In this document: piece by piece, positions 48,147 to 61,300 of the stretch
Numbering within the stretch: position 1 is the first letter of the stretch
Layout: the number at the start of each line of letters is the position of its first letter
Notes under the pieces: model-generated
Told to the model about the DNA's origin: nothing
Databases searched by the model: none
The model's input: the letters and a program-made list of their open reading frames with translations, nothing else
NCBI GenBank assembly: GCA_025617375.2
Contig: JAMYGW020000004.1
Coordinates: 1,612,001-1,676,000, forward strand
DNA length: 64,000 bases
Origin: Acarospora socialis
Lineage: Eukaryota > Ascomycota > Lecanoromycetes > Acarosporales > Acarosporaceae
Direction of reading: 5' to 3'
Program-made: the position numbers and the translations under genes

Positions 48147-48507
48147 TATAATATTCTAATTTGAGCTTTCTCAGATATGTAAAACTAAGAGTTTGTATTT
48201 ATTAATATAACAGCTGATCTGAAATGATTCTGATCTTTAACTCTTAGATTGTTATTTAAGTTGAACATAATTGTTTTCATAAAAGAAATGATTCTACTAT
48301 ATAGAATATGCTTAATGTCTTTGTGTTGAGCACTCTTGATGTTTCAATGTCTTGATGTTGAGAAGTTGAGCTTTCAGCTTGTCTGCTTGTCATTGAGCTG
48401 TTGCATCATTATGTGATTGCTGTTTAGCAGTTTTCTTTGTATGCACTCTGAGTGAACTTTTAATCACAGATTCATGAGTTTCTTTTTCTTTAGAGATGGT
48501 TGTAACA
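48147..48507 (-). repeat. GYA5 5' LTR
   Basis: A 361-bp LTR, TATAATATTCTAATTTGAG to TGGTTGTAACA, paired with 42285-42645, with a rare GG near 48499. Confidence 0.92.
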
Positions 48508-48698
48508 TATATTATGTCAACATTAATGATTGATTTAACATATCATAATAATTCTTTAAATACATGTTCATGATGTTCTACAAAATCACTGAAATACTGA
48601 CTTAGTTAATTTAGAGTAAAGATAATGTTCAGTCAAATATGAATTGCTGTATACATCAAACTTATAATAACTTATTGATACTGTTTTTAATTTATTCT

Positions 48699-48914
48699 TC
48701 AATCAGTTGAATCAGCAGAATGAAAAGTGTCATATTTATTGAGTAAAATCTCAGTGATTTTGTGCTTATCAGATTGCATATGAAGATCTTTTAACATCTT
48801 ATTTATGTAGTGAGTTTGATTCAGATGCAAAGTTCTTCTCTTGTGATTGCATGTAATTTGAATGTCAAGAATTTTTTGTGTCATTTTTAAATTCTTAACT
48901 TTAAACATCTTCAC
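48699..48914 (-). pseudogene. COP3 reverse transcriptase C-terminal remnant
   Basis: Seventy-one open residues: KMFKVKNLKMTQKILDIQIT, then LHLNQTHYINKMLKDLHMQ. This is the well-known Copia block after the YVDD box (xFxMKDLGxxxxxLGIxI ... LxQxxYxxxxLxxFxM). It identifies the family as Ty1/Copia. Confidence 0.88.
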
Positions 48915-51476
48915 AAAAACTTACTTAAATCAGAAAACATATGACAGATCTGCTAAAGCTACAATAATGTTATTTACATAAAAAAGCAATATAATCTTCT
49001 TAATACTGTAAATGAGAAGATAAGAATCTGCATCATTTTGATGAAAGTTTTATTTTTTTAATTCATCAATATATTATTTATATTAGTTCATTGCAGCTTA
49101 CTTAAGATTATAAAGACTGTGCAGTATGTGCAGTGCACAATTGAGTGCAACTTTAACTTTAAGAAAAATCATCATGTAAATAGTTTTCTTGAGAAAGAAT
49201 TTCATGAAAATATTATTAAAATTCATCTAATAACACTTCAGATTCTTACTTAAGTGTGATAATGATTAAAAAGATTTAAAGAATATTGAATTTGACAGTA
49301 AATGCAAAAATGTTTTTGTAATCAATATTATACATTTAAAAGAATTCTCTTGTTATAACTTTTGTTTTAAGTTTGTTCAGAGATTTATCAATGTTCAACT
49401 TGTACTTAAATCTTTATTTGTTTGTTACAATATTTGCATTCTTTAATGACACAACTTTTTTTTATATTTCATTTGCTGTCAAAACTGTCAACTTTGTGTG
49501 AATAACATTTTTTTACATTTTTTCTCAAATTCAATCTCTCATTACTTCAATATAGATAACAAATGTAAAAATGTTAAATTTGATGTTATTGTGATTTTCT
49601 TTATCTGTTGTGAAAGTAATTAATGTTAATATAATTTTTGACATTTTGAACAAAAACTTATTCAAGTTTTACTTGTTGTCATCATTGTTTTACTTTCTTT
49701 TTGAAATTTCAATGCACAAAAATGTTCTGACTTTCTCAGTTGAGATATTCTCTGCTGATTTGTCTGTTTTATTGATGAGAATTTTAATATATGAAAACTG
49801 TTTAATTTTATCTTATTCATTAATCTGTAATCTGTTTAAGTTGATCATAATTAATTTTTTTGCTGCACTGATGTCTGACACAAATGTGTTGAAATTAATT
49901 ATTTATTTTTAACATTTTTTTATTATTTAAGCTCACAGATCTGAATCTGTAAGTTTGTTCAGTAATTATAAGTGAAATTATAAATGTTGTGAGTTCTGCA
50001 GTAATTGTGTTTTTATATGATTACTTAATTAATTTTTGCTTTGACAGAGTATTTAATGTCTGTCTTTGCAGTCTGAAATTAATGCTATCACTCTTTTTAT
50101 TTTCAATAAACTTGACAATATAACTTCTGATAATTTGTTTAAGATTTGAGATTTAAAACAGATACTGCTTTGTAATTTTCTTCATATAGTTTATAAAAAC
50201 TTTTACTTATTCTTAATTCATAAACTTATTCTGTCTATCTTCTGACAGAGATTTAAAGTTGATGTAGATAGAGTATTTACAGTTTTACATATAAATATAA
50301 TCAATAAATAACTTCTCATTAGTGAAGATCTTCTCTGAAATTATTTACTTACTGTTAATTAAAAGATTAGTTACTGTTTAATTGCAAAAATAGATGTTTA
50401 TTTATGCTGTCTTTACTCAAAACTTTATTGAAAGTTCAGTTTTCTTAATCATTGTGTGCACTAAGTTCTCAATAATTTAAATTACTCTTTCAGCAACATC
50501 ATTCTGAATGAACATGTAAAGTATAATGTATTGTGATGTAATGTTAAAGAACTTACATCAGTCATCAAAAATAATTTTAAACTTAATAACATTATCATTT
50601 TGTACAGTCAGAATCTTTGTGCTGCTCTGAAGCTCAACTTTTAATTGTTATTTTTGCAGTTTTTGTAAGACATTGTCATGTCACTTTAATAATATTATTT
50701 ATATCTTTTGTGAATAGTTGTCTACAATCTTCAAAAAGTACTAATATTCAGTAAACAACAAGAATAGAGAATCACATATATTAATAAAAATTAAAACAAG
50801 AATATTGATCTTTTACTTACTCATAGTGTATCTTTGTTGATTAACAAACTTAATAATGTTGCAGATCTCACATATGTTCTTTTTGTTTTCAGTAATGAAA
50901 ATTAACTTTTCAAAAATTATAATCTTATAAAGATCATGAAGCTTTGCAGAATTAAGATGAATAAATTGTTAATATTACAGCTTGTAGATCTTAATCTTAT
51001 TATCTTGTGATTCATATTGACTACAGTCATCTTAATGACTTGTAAGTTTGTATTCACTGTAACTGAAAGAACAATCTTTAAGTTAAATGAAGTGTGTATG
51101 ACAGATATTAAAGTGAATTCATTTAAACTTTTTGCAATATATTTAACTATATAGACATCTTCTTGCTCAAATACTTTTATCATAATTTTGTTATGTTTAT
51201 TTTACATATAGAGATTTTGTTAATTAACATGATTATACAGCTTTATTTTACACATTTATTTTTCTGACAGAAAATTAACTTCAAGTTTAAACATATAGAA
51301 TGTAAAATTCAGATCAATAAAGTTTTCTGATTTATTCTATATGACTATTACTTTATAGTAATAAAAATGTAATTTTTTCTTCTCAACTTTAATTCATCAG
51401 CATCTTATGCATATTAAAGAATCACTGAGAGTTAAAGTTAATTAGTTATGTGTGATGAAGATTTAAAGTTAGCAAT

Positions 51477-51773
51477 TTATTTAAAACTGAATATTTTATG
51501 AGCAGCTTCTTTAAATAAAATGACAATTTTATCATTGATTTTTTTCTTCACTTTAAGTTTCAATGATGATGAGTTGTTATCTTTCTTGATCTCAGTGTTG
51601 AAAATTTTATGTTTGCTTTTCTTGTATTTGAACTTAAATCTTAACTTATTATGATGTGAGTTGACTGCAGTCAACTTATCTAACTTTATAAATAATTTAA
51701 TCATGATCAAGTCAGCTGACTTCTTTAACTCAATGATCTTGTGAACAGTGAAAAGATATTTATAATCTTGCAT
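51477..51773 (-). pseudogene. COP3 gag remnant
   Basis: Ninety-eight open residues that match the frame at 541-795 of COP1, including SHHNKLRFKFKYKKSKHK and a lysine-rich tail. Its position is between the 5' LTR and the integrase. Confidence 0.6.
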
Positions 51774-52889
51774 ATGATGAGTGCTATCACATAGAAAACA
51801 CTTAAATTGCTTTTGATGAAGAAGATAACTGTTATTGAAGCTTGAAGATCTTTAATAATGATATCTCACATCATAAATATATAAGTATGTTAAATTTCAT
51901 TCTTCTTTATGTTGATCTGCTTACATAACAATTTCTGCAGTCTTCAGCTGTGTTTTTTTTTCTGAAGTTTTTACAAATTTTTTTTGACATTTGAGATATT
52001 TTAAGTGTTAATTGTGTCATAAATCACTATATAATTCTTCAGTAGTATCTAAAGCAATGTCTGAAATTGCTGCTTTAATTTAAATAAATTAATCATATCA
52101 GACTGAGTTGCAGTAATCTTTCTGTTGAATTTATTAAGAAGAGTTTATATTTTATTAATGAATATATTTATTGACATTTTATATTTAACAAACTTCATCA
52201 AATATAATCTTTCAGTAATCTGCAGCTTTTTCTTGTACTTGAATTTCAGAGTGTTTCAGATTTTCTTTATATTTATTTTGTTTATTAAATATTCTTGATT
52301 ATCTACATTAATATAGATAATAAATCAATACAAAACTTTGATATTGATCTTCTGACTTTCAAAGTCAAGATTATTTAAAGAAAAAAAGAAATCACTAATA
52401 AATATATTAACTGCAGAAATCTTAATAACAGATCATAGTTTTTTATTTATCAGTCATCTCTTCATGAAAGTAAATCATTGATTGCAGTTTGTCTGAGTGA
52501 GAACTGAAATAAATTGTCACTTTGTAAAGAATTCATCAAAATTCATAATGTAGCTTGTGATGACAGTTGACACATAGTATAAAAAATGAAGTATTAATAA
52601 GAATATAATCAATGAATAAAGTTAGAGAAAAAATATGTTAAATGTCTTCTTTAGATGAAGACAGTACATAGATGTTTATTTATTTTGTTGACTTGTAGTA
52701 AGCTGCTGAGAATATGTACTTAATTTTTTCAACTATTTGAATTTTATATCAAGTTGCTGAGAATCTCATTTTACTCAATCTTTTGAGCTCTGTATTGAGT
52801 GTTAAGAGTATTTGTTTTGTTTAATCATTTGAGTTCTGTAACAAAGCTGTCAAGATATTAAAAGTATGCACTTTTTCTGAAAAGTTTCT

Positions 52890-52910
52890 TGCTAATTCAG
52901 ACTCATAACT
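52890..52910 (-). other. COP3 presumed primer-binding site
   Basis: Next to the 5' LTR the minus strand reads AGTTATGAGTCTGAATTAGC. The same block is present next to the COP2 and COP4 5' LTRs. Its TTATGxGxxCxG core resembles the internal tRNA-iMet (anticodon stem) primer site used by the Drosophila copia element, instead of a site for the tRNA 3' end. Confidence 0.45.
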
Positions 52911-53132
52911 TATTGAAAGATAAAAGAATACTTGTGCTATACTGTCTATCTAGTGACATATATATTATTAAGATTGACTGCAGTCAATCTGAATTGATTA
53001 TTTTGACTGTGATTGACATGAATTATATTGATTATGTTGACTGCAATCAACTTCATTCACTACATAGATCAATCTCTGACACTAGAGCTAATTAAAACAA
53101 TGAAAGCAGTTAAAACATCACACTTCTCAACA
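52911..53132 (-). repeat. COP3 5' LTR
   Basis: A 222-bp LTR, TATTGAAAGATA to CTTCTCAACA, with the perfect 18-bp dyad GATTGACTGCAGTCAATC at 52972-52989. Followed by GATAC at 53133-53137. Confidence 0.92.
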
Positions 53133-53137
53133 GATAC

Positions 53138-55090
53138 AAAGATTTCTGATTGCACAAAGATTGCAAATTTTTTGAAGAAATAATATGAAAAAGTGTACAT
53201 AATCACTCTTAATGAACTTAAATCTCAAATTAAAGTTTTCATAGTTCTGAACTGTTAAATCAGTTTAAATAATTTTGCTTTTATGAAAATTACTGACTAT
53301 TTTATCAATAAAAACTGAAATTATTGTAAAATTTCTCTTAACTTCAAAGAACTAGAAGAAGTGCATACTGATGAAAATTTAATTAACTATGTAATTAATG
53401 TTCTTGAGTCATAAAAGCTAAAAACAAAACTTTTTGCTGTTACAGCAAACAATGCATACAATAATCAGACTCTTCACAAACATCTTAATAAATTACTAAA
53501 ACAATAAAATGTGAATTGAAACTATCAGAAAAACATGATGAATTGTATGACATATATTATTCAATTAACAATGAATAAACTACTTGAGAAACTCAAAGCA
53601 AAAATATTCAATGAGAAAATTACTGAAACTTTTGACTTTACAACTCTCACTATCATATCAGCAGATTTTATCTTGTTTGATAACATACTGAAAAAGATAC
53701 ATTTTATTTTAATAAAAATATTTAATATACTGAATAAAACTATCACAGATTTAAACACTTACTATTATTATCAATTGTATTTCTCAGAGATTTAAGCAGT
53801 TTAAGTGATTGTAAAGTGTAATTTTTGTCAAAGCTGTTGAAATAATTTAAGATATCAAGACATGCTGAAACTCAATTTATAATATGTTAATGTGAACATT
53901 TAAATGCAGAAATGAACTTAAAGAATAAATTTCTGTTCAGAGTGAGTCAATAAGTATGTTGAGAATCTTTTATAAAAAATAAAAACAAATTAAATACATT
54001 ATTAAGTTTCTGAAGTCATTCAAAACTTTAATTAATGCACTTGATTTTTTTGCTAAGTTGATCATCAATAAAATATGATATATTTATAATGACTTGTTTG
54101 ATCATCTTAAAAATCAATGAGTAAAAGTAAGTATTTATGAATTATCATTCACATCTTAATTAAGTGATGTAATCAAAGATATCAAGAACAAGCTTTCTCA
54201 GTATTACAATAAAACTACTGATAAACAAAACACATTATACAATTTCAACAGTATTTTGAATTTAAATATTAAACTCAGTATCTATCAGATATGTGACTTT
54301 TTTTTAATATTTTAATTTAATACTCAGCTGTTAACAGCACTTCAACATTAAGAATTCAGCATGAGAATTAAAACATTAAAAATATTATGAGCATAAGTTC
54401 AGATCATATTACAAAAGATATTATTAATAATTTGAAATTTAATCAGTTGCACATTTAAATATCTCAGCAATCAAAACTGTACATTTTAGTCTCAGAGCTG
54501 CCATTTGACAATAACAGCAGTTCAGTGAGAAAATGCTGAAAATAACTACATTTAAAGTCACAACATGACTGCAAACTGCATTTATAAAAGATCTTAACAT
54601 TTTAAATGAGTGAAAATTACAAGAAAAAACTAAGTCTATTATAACTTAATTCATCAAAAATATACTTACTATATCTGTTGCAGAAGTGAGTATTGAGTGT
54701 TTTTTCAACATAATTTGCAATGTATGTCATTATCAACAAAACTGACTTAATATCAAGACAATTCAGCACATTATGCTTATTAAGCATTATAACTTTCACT
54801 TATATGAGTACACAGTCAACTTAGACACAATCAGTAAGATTGATACTGTTTATGATTTTAATTTTAAAATGTTATTAATTGATAAACTGTTGAAAAATAA
54901 AGAGTGTCTATTTATCATTATCATCTCAGACAATAATTATGCATTTAATAAGTGTCTAAGCAATTTTCATAAAAAGAAGATGCATAAAGTATTAGAAAAA
55001 GACATTAAAATGAACTCTGACTTAAAGAATGATGATTTGTTTAATATAAATATTAATGTCATTATTATGCAGTCATCATCAACAATTTAA
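53138..55090 (+). pseudogene. hAT transposase, catalytic and dimerisation domains (piece 3)
   Basis: The protein would cut and paste a hAT transposon. Piece 3 starts in the catalytic RNase H-like domain. At 53430-53600 it reads LFAVTANNAYNNQTLHKHLN, then MMNCMTYIIQLTMNKLLEKL. The first block matches the hAT TADNAxNN motif with asparagine (AAC, 53448-53450) in place of the catalytic aspartate. The second matches the hAT CxxHxxxL motif with tyrosine for histidine. At 54659-54790 the C-terminal dimerisation domain is visible: LTISVAEVSIECFFN, then NVCHYQQN and LNIKTIQHIMLIKHYN. A charged tail of about 100 residues ends at 55090. There are many stops, several TGA for tryptophan. Terminal repeats and the 8-bp duplication were not found. 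Confidence 0.82.
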
Positions 55091-55700
55091 TCAATCAACA
55101 TTAAATTCTCTGTCATTACAATAGTCATAAATGCTAATTAATTCACTATCTCAAATTTTAACATTATTGTTTCAGCATTTACAAATTAATCATTTCTTAA
55201 GTCATTATGAGAATCTGTTCTTCTTTAAATATATTTATTAATACTGAATTTATTACAAGATCAACTACTTAGTTTAATTAAATAAACAATAATATTTTAA
55301 AAACTCAAAACAATGTAATAGAATTCTCAAAACAAATTAAACAAAGAGAATAACTCTGATAAGTCATAAATCAGAAAATAATTTTGTTTATGAACAGAAT
55401 TTTAACAATTATTTTTAATGCATGTGATGTAATCATGAACTCATGATAAACTTGTGTTATTTTTGCATTTACTTTTGATTAATGCATTTAAATTTCTCTT
55501 ATTAATATACATGATGAATCTTGTAGAAAGAAAACTCAGTATTAAAGTGTAATATTGTATGAGTGATGCATTGTTTAAGTCTGCACTTTAAAAAGAAAAA
55601 AAGTTTAATAATTACAATAATAACATTGTCATCAGCATAGCTTTTTCACTAAGCTGTTGTTATTGACTGATTGTAAAACATTAAACATCATGTTATGATG
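55091..55700. other. Stretch without recognisable gene
   Basis: AT-rich sequence after the hAT tail. The right terminal repeat of the hAT element should lie here. I saw no clear candidate. Confidence 0.4.
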
Positions 55701-55716
55701 AAGTGCAGACAATAAG

Positions 55717-57470
55717 TTAAGATATACATACATTAAATTTATACATTAAAATCATTTTATATTGTTCTTCTGTTGTTAATATCAATAGATAATTAAGATA
55801 TATTTGTGACAAAAAACATTTTATTTGCATTGAATCATCATCTGTTTTATTTTTTTCATTATTGATATTTGTTTTCTTTTCACTTTCAATCTCAAAATTC
55901 AATAATAAATCATCAGAGAGCTCAATAGCACTCAGAGACTCTTCTTTTATATTATTAATTATAAAGTTATTTAACTTTTTAATGTTAAACAACTTCTCAT
56001 TTTCATCTTTAAATAAACAGATTGTCACATCTTCAATTATAACTTACTTTACACTGTTAAAAGTTGTTACATTTACAGTTCAAACATCTTCAAAAACAGT
56101 AGAAATAGTGATGATAAAAATGACATAGTTATGTGTAGTAGTAAGTACTTTATATTGTTAAAATATATCATTAAATTACTTACTTTACTTTCATATTTCT
56201 GATATTGACTGAATTCTCAATTTACTGTTAAAATTTTCACATATTTGTTCAAAAATCAGAATTCTCAGTTAATTCAAAATTTTGCTGTTCAGTCATGAAC
56301 TTAATTTGCTTTCAGCATTAAATGAAAAAATCAAGATTTTGTGCTGCAACTTAATTAATCTGAGAGTAAATCTACATATATCAGTTAATTTTAATACTCA
56401 ATTTTAACAAACATCATCAACTATTTATCTCTTCAAACACATCAATATTCTGTATCTGCTCTGTTTTTATTTTTTTTCTTGTAATTTTTAAATTATTTTT
56501 GACATAAAGTGCATCAGCAAGTTTCTGTTGTACTTTGTTTTTATTTTCAGTGTGATTCATTTATTTTTTAAGTTATTTTGCTGTTGACTGTTAATATAAT
56601 TTAATTAAATAACTGACTATCATATCACTTTATTCTTTACAAAATCAAGATTTTATTAAAGTTTTTACTGCATCTGTCTTTAATATCTTACATATATTTT
56701 GATTTACTTTAAATTATTTTATTGATTTTCTCAGTTTCTGTATTTTGTGAAGCTTAATATTGTAATTATATTCTTTTGTTTATTCAATAGCTTGAGATTT
56801 AAAAGAAAGATTCTTTCAATAAATGTATATAGCAACAATACATAAGTGTTGAGAAAAGTTTTGCTTCTTTTTATGTGCTAATTTTACATCAAACTCAATG
56901 CTTTATTCTGATATTCTTGATGTAGATGATTGATTTTTGTATTTTTGCAAAATTTTAATTGTTGTCATTATAGCATTAAAATCTTTAACTGACTATACAG
57001 TATATCAGTTAGTGACATATTTAAGAATATTAAAAAAACATATTAAAAACTATAAGTGTAAAAAGTGTTATAATATTAATTAATTCTTCAATCTGAGTTT
57101 CTTCTTTACTGAATGTTCTTGCTGCAGAATTTAATCAATAATTGATTGATTATACTTTGATTTAATAACAAAAATGAAAAGTAATGATAATTTTTTACTT
57201 AATTCATCTGCAGTTTTAGTCATCTTAATTTTCTTCTTGTTCATCTTAAATCTAATATTCTGTTTTAATACACAAGTTTTTGTATTAGATGATTTTTGTT
57301 GTGCTGAAAAAAGATGATGATTTGTTGAAGAGTTTGTTGTCTAAAAGATGAATCATTATGAAAGATGCATATATATACTGTTGTTTGACTACAATATTTG
57401 TTTATTTTGATCAAATTCACTTAGTATGTTAATATAAATATCAAACAAAATAACATGATCTCAACTTCAC
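55717..57470 (-). pseudogene. Unassigned decayed coding texture, minus strand
   Basis: The minus strand over about 1.7 kb has a codon-like pattern with many short open pieces. The longest, 55717-56028 (103 residues), contains FKDENEKLFNIKKLNNFIIN, an ELSDDLLLNFEIESEKK segment and an EKNKTDDDS stretch, so it was acidic and probably disordered. Pieces further upstream are charged and helical (for example NRNLLMHF near 56500). No domain is recognised. It shares an acidic S/D/E style with 34151-34369, but not clear sequence. It could be a decayed host gene or an element protein. Confidence 0.3.
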
Positions 57471-57859
57471 ATCAACAATATCACTACATTACAAATCACA
57501 ACACTACAACACATCAACACATCAAGCAACAAATACAAGTTCAAAATGTTTTGTTTTTAATGTACAGTTTTAACAGTCAACATTTAAAATAATGATGTTT
57601 AAAGAGTTAAAAAGAAAAAAAAATATCTGTTAAATATAAGTCTGTGTTTAAGCTTAAGTTTAATTTTGCATTTAAGTTTAAAACATCACAAAAAATGAAT
57701 TCACTGCATCAAATACAACAAATGTTTAGATTATTGCAGATTTACAGACAGTAAATATTTAGTTTGCATTAGATCTTCAATCAGTGAATATTTTATCAAC
57801 TATATTTCAAAAAAAAAGCAGTTATTAAAGACATCAAAATCTACAATAACTCAATAATC
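57471..57859. other. Unassigned stretch left of COP4
   Basis: Rich in CAACA, CATCAA and AAGTTTAA runs. A plus-strand reading with scattered open codons continues on the far side of COP4, but no family is recognised. Confidence 0.4.
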
Positions 57860-57864
57860 AGTAC
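57860..57864. repeat. COP4 target-site duplication, left copy (AGTAC)
   Basis: AGTAC is repeated exactly at 63389-63393. Confidence 0.92.
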
Positions 57865-58074
57865 TATTGAGAGATAATAGAATACTTATGCTATATTGTT
57901 GACTAACTGTCTATTTAGTGAAATGTACATCATTAACTTGACTGTGATCAACATAAGTTGTAAAGATTATCTACTCACATACTCTGTCATGCAGACTATA
58001 TGAGTAATGAGTAATCTTTAACACTAGTCTCAACTAAAACTATGAAAGCAATTAGAACATCACATTTCTCAATA
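57865..58074 (-). repeat. COP4 3' LTR
   Basis: A 210-bp LTR of the short subtype, from TATTGAGAGATA to TTTCTCAATA, paired with 63179-63388. Confidence 0.93.
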
Positions 58075-58599
58075 CTTTTACTCAATGACACTACATCTAT
58101 TGACTCTCACTAACAGTAAGTCTCAGTTGTTCAACAAAGCACTTAAAGATTCATTTAAATAAGAGCTTGATTAGTTCATCAGTCATTATGTTTTAACTGA
58201 GCACAAAGTTCACATCAATTTGATTTCACTTGTGTAAATCACAAATATGATGATAAACAATATCAATGTGCTTTGATCACTCATGCACATGTGCATTCTT
58301 AATCAAAATCAAGACAATCTGATTGTCTTTTTTGAGCTAAAGAAATGAGACTGCTTAATGAGCTTCATTTTTTTTGATGTTCACACAGTATGAATTGTCT
58401 TCAAAATACTTATTCATATTTATGTCTTGCAGCATCTGTGTAAATCAGACTTCAGTCTTTATACATATTGACATGATTATGTATTCAGTCTCTGTAATTA
58501 AAATAATAATAGACTTTTGCTTTTGACTTATTCATGATACTGATTTATCTTTAAGCATGTTCACATGTTTTAAAATTAACATTCAATCTTGCTTGTCTG

Positions 58600-60050
58600 A
58601 TGCATAGTCAAAGTTAAAGTATTTAAGTATGACTTGACTCTCACTGAGTCTGTACACAATATTAAAATTAATGATTGATTTCACATATCACAGCAGTTTC
58701 TTAAGCACATGTTCATGATGCTCTGTGAAATCACTAAAATACTGACTTAGTTAATTTAGAGTGAAGACAATGTTCAGTTAAGTATGAATTATCATATACA
58801 TCAGACTTTTAATTGCATGTTGATACTGTCTTTAATCTATTCTTTGATCAGCTGAGTTGATGAGATGAAGAGTATTATATTTATTAAGTGAAATTGTTGT
58901 GATTTTGTGTTTATTGAATTACATATGAAGATTTCTCAGCATCTTGTTCACATAGTGAGTCTGATTCAGACATAGAGTTCTTTTTTTGTAATTATGTGTG
59001 ACTTATATGTCAAGAATTTTCTGTGTCTTCTTCAAGTTTTTAACTTTGAACATCTTCACAAGAACTTTCTTAAATCAAAAAACATGTGTCAAACTTACTG
59101 AAACTACAATTATATCATTTACATAGAGAAGCAGCATGATTCTTTTGATACTGTGAATGAGAAAATATGAATTAATGTTGCTTTAATGAAAGTTTAGTTT
59201 GTGCAGATCAGTGACACATTATTTATGTTAGTTTTGTGTAACTTGTTTCAGATCATAGAGACTACACAATATACACAGTATATAGTTAAATGCAACTTGA
59301 ACTTCAGAAGAAACTGTCATGTAAATGATTTTTTTGAAAAAGAATTTTATAAAAACATTGTTGACATTTATCTGATAACATTCAAGATTCTTAAGAACAA
59401 TAATGACAAGAAAAACTTAAAAAGTGTTGAACTTAACTGTAAATGCAAAGATGTTCTCATAATCAATGTTATACATCTGTGAGAAATCTCTCATTATAAC
59501 TTTTATTTTAAACTTGTTCAGAAATTCATCAGTGTTCAGTTTAAGTTTGAATATTCACTTGCTGATCATTATGTTTGTATTCTTTGATGACACAATCTCT
59601 TTTCATGTTTTATTGACTGTCAGAGTCATCAACTCTGCATAAATAGCATTTTTTAACATCTTTTCTCAAACTGAATCTTTTACTGCTTCAGCATAGATAA
59701 CAAATGTGAAAATATTAGATTTGATGTTTTCAGTATCTTTTTTATTATCTGTAATAAATGCTGTGAACATCAGCATAACTCATGATATTCTGATTATAAG
59801 TTCATTGAAGTTTTCATTGTTACTGTTTTGTTTTCTCTTCAGAATCTTGATGCACAAGAATGTTTTAACTTTCTCAGTTAAAATATTCAGTACTTTGCTG
59901 ATAAAGACTTCAATATGTAAAAACTGCTTAATTTCACTCTATTTATTTGTCTGTGATCTGTTTAAATTAACTGTAATTAATTTATTTATTATATGAATAT
60001 CTGATGAAAATGTGTCAAGATTGTTTACAGTCAACTTAAACTCTTTTTTG
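58600..60050 (-). pseudogene. COP4 reverse transcriptase remnant
   Basis: The minus strand near 59100-59135 reads RIMLLLYVNDIIVVSVS, the Copia catalytic box (YVDDI in the family). The C-terminal block seen in COP3 follows at about 58850-59050. Positions 59865-60018 are identical to 18385-18538 in COP2. Confidence 0.82.
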
Positions 60051-60399
60051 TCATCTGAGCTCATGAGTCTGAGTTTGTGAGTTTGTTTAAAGACAGTAAA
60101 CAGAGTTGTAGATGCTGTGAAATTTATGATAACTACATTCTTTCATAATTACTCAACTAACTTTCATTCAAACAGAATGTTCAGCATTTATCTTTGCAGT
60201 TTGAGATCAACACTGTCTCTCTTCTTATTCTCAACAAACTTTACAGCATAACTCTTAATGATTCACTTAAGATCTAAAATTCAAAGCAGATACTGCTTTG
60301 TGATTTTATTTGCATAGTTTATAAAGACTTTCACTTATTTTTAATTCATGAACTTGTTCTGTCTGCTTTTCAACAACAACTTAAAGTCAACATAGAAGT

Positions 60400-61300
60400 A
60401 GCACTTGCAATTTTAGACACAAATATAATTAATGAATAATTACACATCAGTGAAGATCTTCTTTAAAGTTATTTGTTTATCATTGATCAAGAAATTAATT
60501 GCTATTCAGTTGTGAAAATAAACATCTGTTTACACTGTCTTCACTTAAAACTTTATTGAAAGTTCTGTCTTCTTAATCATAATATACACTAAATTCTCAG
60601 TGATACAGATAACTCTTTTAACAATATTATTCTGAATAAACATATAAAGCACAGTATACTACAGTGTAATGTTAAAGAATCTGTATCAGTCATTCAAAAT
60701 TGATTTTAACTTTGTAACATTATCACTTTATACAACAAGTATTCTTGCATTGATCTGAAGTTTAATTTTTAATTGTTACTCTTGCAATTTCTGTAAGATA
60801 TTATTGCATTACTTCAGCAATATTGTTTATATCTTTCAAAAATAGTTGTTCACAATCTTCAGAAAGTACTGATGTTTGATAAATGATAAAGATAAAAAAT
60901 TATATATGTTAATGAAAATCAGAACAAGAATGTTGATCTTATACTCACTTATAATATGTTTTTGCTGATTAACAAACTTAATAAGAACACAGATCTCACA
61001 GACATTCTTTTTGTTTTCAACAATGAGAATTGACTTTTTCAGAATTGTGATCTTGTGAAAATCACAAAGCTTTGTACTATTAAGATAAGCAAATTATTGA
61101 TGTTACAGTCTGTAGATCTTAGTTCTCTTATTTATGTCATTGACTTAATTATGATTAACATGAGTTTGATTCTGTAAATTGATGTTAATAACACTTAAAA
61201 TCTCAGTTATCACAAAAAACTCATGAGTCTAAGTCTGTGAGTTTACATTCTGTACTGTGATTGAAAGAGTAGTTTTTGAGTTAAATGATGCATGTATGAC
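60400..61300 (-). pseudogene. COP4 integrase remnant
   Basis: Matches in reverse complement the COP1 region with the SDNxTEF and QNxVAxRAI blocks (1860-2330). It lies between gag and reverse transcriptase, as in Copia. Confidence 0.7.

Larger units (their letters stand above)
42285..48507 (-). mobile_element. GYA5: full-length chromovirus (A family), minus strand
   Basis: A 6223-bp Gypsy element with 361-bp LTRs at 42285-42645 (3') and 48147-48507 (5'). On the minus strand: gag (about 46600-48100), protease region (about 46000-46300), reverse transcriptase (about 45000-45750), RNase H (about 44560-44960), integrase (about 43450-44500, with a clear core at 43933-44118) and chromodomain (about 43200-43340). 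A cysteine-rich frame runs antisense near the 3' LTR (42720-42905). It is inserted in the reverse transcriptase region of COP3. Full length but broken many times. Confidence 0.93.
41480..53132 (-). mobile_element. COP3: Copia retrotransposon, minus strand, with nested GYA5
   Basis: A Copia element bounded by 222-bp LTRs at 41480-41701 (3') and 52911-53132 (5') and by an exact GATAC duplication. It spans 11.65 kb because GYA5 (6223 bp) sits in it; the element alone is about 5.4 kb. Element sequence lies at 41702-42279 and 48513-52910. On the minus strand: gag (51477-52600), integrase (about 50400-51180), reverse transcriptase (about 48600-49900). It is inserted in the hAT transposase. Broken. 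Confidence 0.93.
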
